64,000 nt of DNA from CAYWMD01 sp964458575 (GTDB lineage: Bacteria > Verrucomicrobiota > Verrucomicrobiia > Limisphaerales > JADLHS01): assembly GCA_964458575.1 (NCBI GenBank), contig CAYWMD010000018.1, positions 1 through 64,000 of the forward strand. The letters run 5' to 3'. The notes beneath the pieces are model-generated. The model made no database searches, was not told the origin of the DNA, and worked only from the letters and a program-made list of their open reading frames with translations. The position numbers and the translations under genes were made by a program. Positions 15,828 to 23,268 of this stretch are shown piece after piece (position 1 is the stretch's first letter; the number at the start of each line of letters is the position of its first letter).

Positions 15828-17474
15828 ATGACAATAAAAAACAAACTACTCAGCTACGGCTTGTCACTGCTCACGGCAGGCGCACTCTTCGGAGTTGCGG
15901 CTTCCGTTCAAGCGGCGGACAAGAAACCCAATATCGTCTTCATCATGGGCGATGACATCGGCATGTGGAACATCGGCGCCTACCACCGCGGCATGATGGC
16001 AGGTCGGACGCCGAACCTCGACAAGCTCGCCAAGCAGGGCATGTTGTTCACCGATTACTACGCCGAGGCCAGTTGCACGGCGGGTCGCGCGAACTTCATC
16101 ACCGGCCAGTTGCCCATCCGCACCGGCATGACGACCGTCGGCCAGGCGGGAGCGCCCACCGGGTTGCCGGCAGAAGCCTGCACCATCGCCACAGCGCTCA
16201 AAGCCCAAGGTTACGCGACCGGCCAGTTCGGCAAGAACCATCTGGGTGACCGTAATGAGTTCCTGCCCACCGTTCACGGCTTCGATGAATTCTTCGGCTA
16301 CCTGTATCACCTCGACGCGATGGAAGATCCGGCGCATCCGAATTACCCGCAGGATTTGTTGAACAAAGTCGGTCCGCGCAACATGGTTCATTCTTGGGCG
16401 ACCGATGTGGACGACCCCACCGAAATGCCGCGCTGGGGCAAGATCGGCAAACAGAAGATCGAAGACGCGGGCACGCTTTATCCCAAGCGGATGGAGACGG
16501 TGGACGACGAGATTCGAGACCTCGCCTTGAAGTTCATTGATAAGGCAAAAAAGGACGGCAAGCCCTTCTTCTGCTGGCTCAATCCGACGCGCATGCACAT
16601 CGTCACACACCTCTCAGAAAAGTGGAATGCGACGCGCAACTCGGAGAATGGCTGGTCGGAACAGGAAGCCGGCATGGCTCAACTCGATAATGACATCGGC
16701 CTCGTGCTCCAGAAGATCAAGGACATGGGCGAAGAGGACAACACCATCGTGGTCTTCACCACCGACAACGGCACCGAACTCTTCACCTGGCCCGATGGTG
16801 GCACGACGCCGTTCGCGCAGTGCAAAGGGACGATCATGGAAGGCGGCTTCCGCGTTCCCTGCATCCTCCGCTGGCCCGGCAAGGTCCCGGCGGACACGGT
16901 GCAGAACGGCATCTTCTCCGGCCTGGACTGGTTTCCCACCTTCCTCGCGGCGGCGGGCAACACCACCATCACGGAGGATCTCCTCAAGGGTGTGAAAATC
17001 GGCGACCGGACTTACAAGAATCACCTGGACGGCTACAATCAGTTGGACCTGATCACCGGCAAGACCGACAAGTCCGCGCGTCACGAAATCTTCTACCTCG
17101 GTGAAAGCACCGTCGGCGCCGTGCGCATTGATGACTACAAGTATCAGTTCATTGACCAGCCCAACGGTTGGCTCGGTGAAAAGACCCACATGGACGTGCC
17201 GACGATCACCAACCTCCGCCTTGATCCGTTCGAACGCATGCGCTGGCCGAACGCGGGCACGAAAGAAGGTGCGCAGGAATACTTCGGCAAGTTCTTCGTT
17301 TACAACTTCTGGCGCTTTGTGTTCGTCCAGCAGGTGATGGCCAAGGAACTCCAGACCTTCCTCGATTATCCCCCGATGCAACGCGGCGCGAGCTTCAACC
17401 TCGATGCCGTGAAAGCCGAGATGGCAAAACGGATGGCCCAGGCGGAAGCGGCCGCCAAAGGCCCGGGTAACTAG
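15828..17474 (+). CDS. Arylsulfatase with CTAGR active-site motif, exported
   Basis: 548 residues with a signal peptide (to about residue 30, ending SVQAAD). The alkaline-phosphatase-like sulfatase core begins NIVFIMGDDIGMWNIGAY with metal-binding Asp pair. The active-site motif is CTAGR with Cys83: Ala replaces the usual Pro of C-X-P-X-R. The wider sulfatase signature allows Ala at this position, so activity is plausible. Further conserved parts are FGKNHLGD, FFCWLNPTRMH and FTTDNGTELFTWPDGG. It is followed after 215 bases by the HAD phosphatase and lipoprotein genes. The leader is a pure A/C stretch (CAAACAACAACCAACAAC) with no Shine-Dalgarno sequence. Substrate unknown. Confidence 0.92.
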   Translation: MTIKNKLLSYGLSLLTAGALFGVAASVQAADKKPNIVFIMGDDIGMWNIGAYHRGMMAGRTPNLDKLAKQGMLFTDYYAEASCTAGRANFITGQLPIRTGMTTVGQAGAPTGLPAEACTIATALKAQGYATGQFGKNHLGDRNEFLPTVHGFDEFFGYLYHLDAMEDPAHPNYPQDLLNKVGPRNMVHSWATDVDDPTEMPRWGKIGKQKIEDAGTLYPKRMETVDDEIRDLALKFIDKAKKDGKPFFCWLNPTRMHIVTHLSEKWNATRNSENGWSEQEAGMAQLDNDIGLVLQKIKDMGEEDNTIVVFTTDNGTELFTWPDGGTTPFAQCKGTIMEGGFRVPCILRWPGKVPADTVQNGIFSGLDWFPTFLAAAGNTTITEDLLKGVKIGDRTYKNHLDGYNQLDLITGKTDKSARHEIFYLGESTVGAVRIDDYKYQFIDQPNGWLGEKTHMDVPTITNLRLDPFERMRWPNAGTKEGAQEYFGKFFVYNFWRFVFVQQVMAKELQTFLDYPPMQRGASFNLDAVKAEMAKRMAQAEAAAKGPGN

Positions 17475-17490
17475 CCGCAACGACCTTCAT

Positions 17491-17518
17491 GGCGGGCGGC
17501 TCGCACGAGCCGCCCGCC
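17491..17518 (+). terminator. Strong hairpin after the sulfatase gene
   Basis: GGCGGGCGGCTCG-CA-CGAGCCGCCCGCC, a perfect 13-bp stem starting 16 bases after the stop, followed by GTTTCC. Probably a terminator or mRNA-end stabiliser. A smaller palindrome, GCGGGAT-TC-ATCCCGC, follows at 17532-17547. Confidence 0.65.
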
Positions 17519-17689
17519 GTTTCCACGGAACGCGGGATTCATCCCGCTTCAACGAGCGCATGAATCACGCCTGCAATGTTTCGCAGCCCCTTTACATGTC
17601 GAGTGTTGAAGCGAGCTTAAGTCCGCGCTCCTGTTTTTTCTCCGTCAACTTCTGTTCGATTTCAAAAATCCAAAGCAACAAAGCCAGTT

Positions 17690-18715
17690 ATGAAAACGAA
17701 AACAAACCTGCTCACAAGAATCGTCAGCCATATTGTGGCCGTGGCCGGACTTCTCAACCTTGGCGCCGGCTGCGCCATTGCCCAGCCTTCAACTGATCCG
17801 TTGCCCTCGTGGAACAACGGCCCGGCGAAAAAGTCCATCACCGCCTTCGTCGAGAAGGTTACGAAGAAAAGCTCACCGGATTTCGTCCCTGTTCCGGAAC
17901 GCATCGCCACGTTCGACAACGACGGCACGCTCTGGGCCGAGCAGCCGATGTATTTTCAACTGCTCTTCGCGCTGCACCGCGTCGGCGTGCTCGCGCCGCA
18001 ACATCCGGAATGGAAAACCAAGGAACCGTTCGCCTCACTGCTCAAAGGGGACGTGAAAGCCGCGCTCGCGGGCGGTGAACGCGCGATTGCCGAAATCGTC
18101 ATGGCCACGCACGCCGGCATGACGACCGAGGAGTTCGAGCAGATCGTCAAGGATTGGGTCGCCACGGCGAAGCATCCAAAATTCAAGAAGCCTTACACCG
18201 AGTGCGTTTATCAGCCGATGCTCGAATTGCTCGCCTACCTGCGCGCGAATGGCTTCAAAACCTTTATCGTCTCCGGCGGCGGCATCGAGTTCATGCGCCC
18301 GTGGACGGAAAAAGTCTATGGCATTCCGCCCGAACAGGTCGTCGGCAGCAGCATCAAGACGAAGTTTGAACTGCGCGACGGCAAACCCGTGCTAGTGCGC
18401 CTGCCCGAAGTGAACTTCATTGACGACAAGGATGGCAAACCCGTCGGCATCAACTCACACATCGGCCGGCGGCCAATCGCCGCGTTCGGCAACTCCGACG
18501 GCGACCAGCAAATGTTGGAATACACCGCCGCCGGCAGCGGCGCCCGCCTGATGATGCTCGTGCATCACGACGACGCGAAACGCGAGTTCGAATACGGTGC
18601 CAAGTCACACATCGGAACGTTCAGCGATTCGCTCATGGAAGAGGCGAACAAAAGCGGCTGGACCGTCATCAGCATGAAGGATGATTGGAAGAAAGTTTTT
18701 CCGACCGGGGACTGA
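17690..18715 (+). CDS. HAD-superfamily phosphatase, exported
   Basis: 341 residues with an N-terminal signal sequence (about 1-32). HAD motif I is FDNDGTLW with nucleophile Asp76 and acid/base Asp78. Motif II is in FIVSGGGIEFMRP, and motif III/IV is in IAAFGNSDGDQQML with the acidic residues of the metal site. This is the haloacid-dehalogenase fold used by phosphoserine phosphatase-like enzymes. A secreted HAD phosphatase would act on phosphorylated small molecules outside the cytoplasm; the substrate is unknown. It is followed after 44 bases by a lipoprotein gene. A/C-rich leader without Shine-Dalgarno sequence. Confidence 0.85.
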   Translation: MKTKTNLLTRIVSHIVAVAGLLNLGAGCAIAQPSTDPLPSWNNGPAKKSITAFVEKVTKKSSPDFVPVPERIATFDNDGTLWAEQPMYFQLLFALHRVGVLAPQHPEWKTKEPFASLLKGDVKAALAGGERAIAEIVMATHAGMTTEEFEQIVKDWVATAKHPKFKKPYTECVYQPMLELLAYLRANGFKTFIVSGGGIEFMRPWTEKVYGIPPEQVVGSSIKTKFELRDGKPVLVRLPEVNFIDDKDGKPVGINSHIGRRPIAAFGNSDGDQQMLEYTAAGSGARLMMLVHHDDAKREFEYGAKSHIGTFSDSLMEEANKSGWTVISMKDDWKKVFPTGD

Positions 18716-18759
18716 ATGACGTAATCTTTGAAAAACGCACGAACGAAAGAAACCCTGCA

Positions 18760-19227
18760 ATGAACACGGGGGTCAGACCACGCTCGCTCAACCTCCTTGC
18801 TGTCACCCTGGCAGCCAGCCTTCTGTCCGCCTGCGGAAAGAAAGAGGCCGCACCGCCGGCCCCCCCGCCGGCAACCGTGAACCCCACGAATCAACCGGCC
18901 GCCGTCACAACCACCAACGCGGAATTTCAGAAACTGATCGGCAAATGGCTTCGGCCCGACGGCGGTTACATTCTGGAGTTCCGCCGCGTGGCCGCCGACG
19001 GCAAACTGGAGGCCGGCTATTTCAATCCCCGGCCCATCAACGTCTCCAAGGCGCAAGCCACGCGCGAGGGCGACCAAACCAAGCTCTTCGTGGAATTGCG
19101 CGACGTGAACTATCCGGGCTCGACCTACACGTTGTTATACGTTCCGCAAAACGACCAACTCAGCGGGACATATTACCAGGCCGCCCAGCAGCAGCGGTTT
19201 GAAGTCGTGTTCGTCAGGTCGAACTGA
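18760..19227 (+). CDS. Small lipoprotein, unknown function
   Basis: 155 residues from ATG 18760. Signal peptide with lipobox LLSAC (Cys near residue 24), then a Lys- and Pro-rich linker and a beta-rich domain (about 55-155) including LIGKWLRPDGGYILEF and YYQAAQQQRFEVVF. The domain looks like a small barrel or lipocalin-like fold, but I do not recognise a named family. It lies 44 bases after the HAD gene and is probably co-transcribed with it. Confidence 0.8.
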   Translation: MNTGVRPRSLNLLAVTLAASLLSACGKKEAAPPAPPPATVNPTNQPAAVTTTNAEFQKLIGKWLRPDGGYILEFRRVAADGKLEAGYFNPRPINVSKAQATREGDQTKLFVELRDVNYPGSTYTLLYVPQNDQLSGTYYQAAQQQRFEVVFVRSN

Positions 19228-19338
19228 AAACAAGTCCGGGACGAACGAGGTCGCGCACGACCCGCGGGCAATCGGGACCGGCGTTTTCTGCAGGGCCAGC
19301 CGGATCGGGGGAGGAAGACTCCGCGCGAAATTCCCAGG

Positions 19339-20088
19339 TCATGACTCGCGTTCCAATTGCGCCAGTACTTCCGGATCGCGCACATCCACCCAGCGGCCCT
19401 GAATTTCCAATCCGGCCACGCGATGGCCGGATCCGATCATGGCGATGACGGCGTCGGTGAGTTCGTATTCGTTGCGGGGAGATTTCTGAAGTTTGGCGGT
19501 AAACTCGTACACCACGGGGCGGAAGATATAGATTCCCGCGTTGTACCAGACCGGATCGCCGGGCTTGAGCCAGCCTTCGCGGCGAAGTTCCTCGAGTTGC
19601 GCCTGGGTCGGTTTCTCGATCAGTCGTTTCAGACAGAAGTGCGTATCGAAGCAATTCACCGCGCCCTTGGTCACGTCCTCGCCCCGCGTGACGGTGATCA
19701 CGCCCGAGAAATCTTCGCTGGTGAAACGTTGGATCATTTGCCCATAGGTTTCCGGTTTAACCAGAATGTCGCCATAGGTCAGGATGAACGGCGAATTGCC
19801 CACGAACGCCTGCGCCACCTCGGGCGCCTTGCCCGTGCCGTCCTGCACCAGTTGGCGGCCGTAAGCGATGCGGGCGCCAAAACGCGCGCCGTCACCGAAA
19901 TGACCTTCGATGGTTTCCGCGCGGTAGCCGGTGACGATGAAGATGTCGCGCACCCCGGCGGCGAGAATGCCGCCAATGATGTGTTCCAAAATCGGTTTGC
20001 CCTGCACGCGCAGCATGGGTTTGGGCAACTCGTTGGTGAGTTCCTTCATGCGCGTGCCTTTGCCGGCGGCCAGAATGACTGCTTTCAT
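19339..20088 (-). CDS. Sugar-phosphate nucleotidyltransferase
   Basis: 249 residues from ATG 20088. Transfers a nucleoside monophosphate to a sugar phosphate to make an NDP-sugar. The N-terminal signature MKAVILAAGKGTRMKELT followed by LPKPMLRVQGKPILEHII is the nucleotide-binding loop and lysine motif of this family. FILTYGDILV carries the metal-binding Asp, and IEKPT and YNAGIYIF match the family core. It lacks a left-handed beta-helix acyltransferase domain, so it is of the short RfbA/glucose-1-phosphate type. The sugar cannot be told. It is divergent from the next gene with 92 bp between. Confidence 0.9.
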   Translation of the reverse strand: MKAVILAAGKGTRMKELTNELPKPMLRVQGKPILEHIIGGILAAGVRDIFIVTGYRAETIEGHFGDGARFGARIAYGRQLVQDGTGKAPEVAQAFVGNSPFILTYGDILVKPETYGQMIQRFTSEDFSGVITVTRGEDVTKGAVNCFDTHFCLKRLIEKPTQAQLEELRREGWLKPGDPVWYNAGIYIFRPVVYEFTAKLQKSPRNEYELTDAVIAMIGSGHRVAGLEIQGRWVDVRDPEVLAQLERES

Positions 20089-20180
20089 CGCCGCACAGTG
20101 AACACGGAGAAGCGCGCGGCCAAAAGAATTTTTTCTCGCTTCACTCGAATCCTCAACGCCACAATGGCGTCCGAAACCCG

Positions 20181-23100
20181 ATGACACGACGCGTTACTCT
20201 CCTGATTCTGGCTTTGGCCGGAACGATCGCCGTTTCCGCCGCCCCGGTTCCACTCACCGGCGCCCATGCCCCCGCGGCCACGCCGGCGCTGCCGCCGGCC
20301 GAAGCGCAGAAAAAATTCGTCGTGCCGGAAGGCTTCGAAGCGCGCCTCTTCGCCGCCGAGCCGGACGTGATCAATCCCGTGGCCATGACCTGGGACGAAC
20401 GTGGGCGGTTGTGGGTCGTGGAGTTGTTTGAATACCCGAAAGGCGCGGCGCCGGGCACGAAGCCGCGCGACTGCATCAAGATTCTCGAGGACGCGGACAA
20501 CGACGGACGCGCGGACAAAGTCACGGTGTTTGCCGACGGACTGAACCTTGCCACGGGAATTCTGATCGGCAACGGCGGCGTTTACGTCGGCGAAGCGCCG
20601 AACCTGATTTTCCTCCAGGACACGAACCACGACGACAAGGTGGACACGCGAACGGTTTTGTTGACCGGGTTCGGATTGGAAGACCGGCACGAGTTGCTCA
20701 ACGGTTTCACGTGGGGGCCGGACGGCTGGCTTTACATGACGCACGGCGTTTTCACTCATTCGAAGGTGAAAATCCCGGAAGCTACCGAGCCGGGCATCGA
20801 GATGAACGCCGCCGTCGCCCGCTATCATCCGCGCACGAAAAAGTTCGAGGTCTTCGCCGAAGGCACGAGCAATCCGTGGGGCGTGGATTTCGACGCGGCC
20901 GGCAATGCGTTTGTCAGTGCGTGCGTGATTGATCACCTGTTTCACATGGCGCCCGGCGGCATCTACCAGCGCCAATCCGGCGTGCCCAAGAATCCCTACG
21001 CCTACGAACTGCTGCCCTCCATCGTGGACCACAAACATTACATGGCGGCCTACTGCGGCATCTGCGTTTATCAAGGCGACAATTTCCCCGCCGAATATCA
21101 GGGCCGCGTTTTCATGGGTAACATTCACCAGAACGCGATCAATCACGACCGGCTGATTCCCAACGGCTCCAGTTTCAAGGCCGTCGCGGAAAAGGATTTT
21201 CTCACGACGAGCGACGGTTGGTTCATGCCCGTGAGTGAACAGGTTGGTCCCGACGGCGCGCTGTGGATTGCCGATTGGTATGACAAATATCCGTGCTACC
21301 AAAATGCGCTGGCTGATCCCGAAGGCGTGGATCGCGAGCGCGGACGCATCTGGCGGGTGGTTTACGTCGGTAAGGAAAAAGGAAAAACTATTCCGCCTCG
21401 ACCAGATACGAAAATGGATTTAAGCAGACTCGCCGAACCCCAGTTGATTAGTCTGCTTCAACATCAAAATGTTTGGCAACGCCGAACTGCGCAGCGAATT
21501 TTCATCGAGCGCGTGCAGCACAGTGACCACTTTTCTGTAGGACCGCTATTCAGCATAATGAACGGCCGAGAGCCAAGGCTCTTGACTCAGGGATACCCGC
21601 CGCTGGGAATCGAAGTGCGTCTCGCTGCTTTTTGGATTGTGCATCAAATTGGCGAACGACTCACACCTTCAACTTATTCATTGTGGAAACCTACCCAGGC
21701 ATCAAAAAGCGACGGGTTTGTCAATCTGACCGCCGCTCGGCATATTGGCGAACGCCGGGATTCGTCGCCAGAAGCGCTACATAAGTTGGAAAGGATTGCT
21801 TCCGACGCAAATCCCTCCGTCCGCCTCGCCGTCGCCACCGCCGTTCGCCAGCTCGTTTCTAGTTCCCTCACTATTGACTCCGACATCAAACCTGACGCGC
21901 CGGTTGGGAAAATTATTTCCGCCCTCATCAAATCCTCCGCCGACGGTAAAGACCCGCTGTTGCCGTTCATGATCTGGATGGCGTGGGAACCGTTGGTCGC
22001 GCAACACCTGAAGCCCGCCTTGGATTGGCTCGCCGAAAATGGCGCGGCCACAAAACCGTTGAGCGAGAAGCTGACTTACAAAGTCATGCGCCGGATTTGC
22101 GACACCGCGCAAACCACGAACATGAACCACGCGGTAGAGTTCCTGACCACCATTGCGAGCAAGGACGCCAACCTGACCCTCGCCGCGCTGAACGGTTTGA
22201 TCGAGGGCCAGAAAGGCCAGACGCTGCCGCCCAAGACCAACACGAAAGCGCTGTTCGCCAAGCTGAACGCCGTCACCGACGCGCAATTGAAGGAACGCGC
22301 GTTGCGCCTCGGCGCGTTGTGGGGCGATCCCGCGGCAATGCGCGCGATCATTGCCCGCGTCAACGACACCCATTTATCGAATGAAGAGCGGATCGCGGCC
22401 ATCGGACTTGCCCGGACCATCAAGGGCGACGCAGCTCGCGAAGCGATGTTCAAGATCATCGCCCAAGACCAACCGCAGCCGCTCCTGCGTGAAGCGATAC
22501 AAGCGTTGGGCGAAATCGGCGGCGATTCGGTGGCCGGCGTGCTGCTCGCGTCGTGGAACCAGCTGTCGCTCTCCGCACGGAACACAGCGGCGGATGTACT
22601 GGCCTCGCGCAGCGCCTGGGCGACGGCCCTGCTTTCCGCGGTGGCCACCAACGCCATCCGTGCCACCGAGTTGCCCGTGACGGCGATCCGCTCGCTCGCG
22701 GAGTCCAGGGACGCAGCGGTGCGGGAACGCGCCGTCCAGGTCATCGGCCGCGTGCGCCGCAGCGCGGGCGACAAACAACAAATCGTTTCGCAAAAGCGCC
22801 GGATGATTCAGAACCCGGACAATCCGCCGCCCGATTTGCAGGCCGGGCGCGAGGTGGCAAAGAAAGTCTGCCTCGTCTGCCACAAATTCAACGGCGAAGG
22901 CGCGGATGTCGGCCCCGACTTGACCGGTGTGGGCCGATCCAGCCTCGACTCGCTGCTGATCAACATCATTGACCCCAACCTGGTCGTCGGCAAAGGCTAC
23001 GAAAACATCCTCATCGAAACGAAGGACGACCGGATGGTGACGGGCCGGCTGATCGAAGACACCCCCACGCACCTTAAAGTTTTGTCCATCGGGCCGAGGG

Positions 23101-23252
23101 AAGAAACCGTGGCCCGCAAGGACATCGCGTCCATGCAGGTGAGCGAGTTGTCCGTCATGCCGGAGGGTCTGGAACAAATGCCGGATAAGGATTTTCGCGA
23201 TTTGGTCGCTTACATCTTGAATGCCCCAACCGAGACGAAAGCCGGGAAATGA
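20181..23252 (+). CDS. Sugar-dehydrogenase-like propeller / HEAT / cytochrome c fusion, exported
   Basis: 1023 residues. Signal peptide (1-20). Residues about 45-400 form a beta-propeller of the PVC-type membrane-bound dehydrogenase family (FEARLFAAEPDVINPVAMTW, GPDGWLYMTHG, GPDGALWIADWYD). Residues about 400-870 contain alpha-helical HEAT-like repeats. The C-terminus (about 880-1018) is a cytochrome-c-like domain with CLVCH (Cys897, Cys900, His901) and the TIGR02603-type haem module end (VGPDLTGVG, ILIETKDDRMVTGRL). Such fusions are characteristic of Planctomycetes and Verrucomicrobia and probably oxidise sugars and pass electrons through haem. Bases 21370-21800 have visibly lower GC than the rest of the gene. 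Confidence 0.88.
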   Translation: MTRRVTLLILALAGTIAVSAAPVPLTGAHAPAATPALPPAEAQKKFVVPEGFEARLFAAEPDVINPVAMTWDERGRLWVVELFEYPKGAAPGTKPRDCIKILEDADNDGRADKVTVFADGLNLATGILIGNGGVYVGEAPNLIFLQDTNHDDKVDTRTVLLTGFGLEDRHELLNGFTWGPDGWLYMTHGVFTHSKVKIPEATEPGIEMNAAVARYHPRTKKFEVFAEGTSNPWGVDFDAAGNAFVSACVIDHLFHMAPGGIYQRQSGVPKNPYAYELLPSIVDHKHYMAAYCGICVYQGDNFPAEYQGRVFMGNIHQNAINHDRLIPNGSSFKAVAEKDFLTTSDGWFMPVSEQVGPDGALWIADWYDKYPCYQNALADPEGVDRERGRIWRVVYVGKEKGKTIPPRPDTKMDLSRLAEPQLISLLQHQNVWQRRTAQRIFIERVQHSDHFSVGPLFSIMNGREPRLLTQGYPPLGIEVRLAAFWIVHQIGERLTPSTYSLWKPTQASKSDGFVNLTAARHIGERRDSSPEALHKLERIASDANPSVRLAVATAVRQLVSSSLTIDSDIKPDAPVGKIISALIKSSADGKDPLLPFMIWMAWEPLVAQHLKPALDWLAENGAATKPLSEKLTYKVMRRICDTAQTTNMNHAVEFLTTIASKDANLTLAALNGLIEGQKGQTLPPKTNTKALFAKLNAVTDAQLKERALRLGALWGDPAAMRAIIARVNDTHLSNEERIAAIGLARTIKGDAAREAMFKIIAQDQPQPLLREAIQALGEIGGDSVAGVLLASWNQLSLSARNTAADVLASRSAWATALLSAVATNAIRATELPVTAIRSLAESRDAAVRERAVQVIGRVRRSAGDKQQIVSQKRRMIQNPDNPPPDLQAGREVAKKVCLVCHKFNGEGADVGPDLTGVGRSSLDSLLINIIDPNLVVGKGYENILIETKDDRMVTGRLIEDTPTHLKVLSIGPREETVARKDIASMQVSELSVMPEGLEQMPDKDFRDLVAYILNAPTETKAGK

Positions 23253-23268
23253 TTCCCATGCGTGCGGA

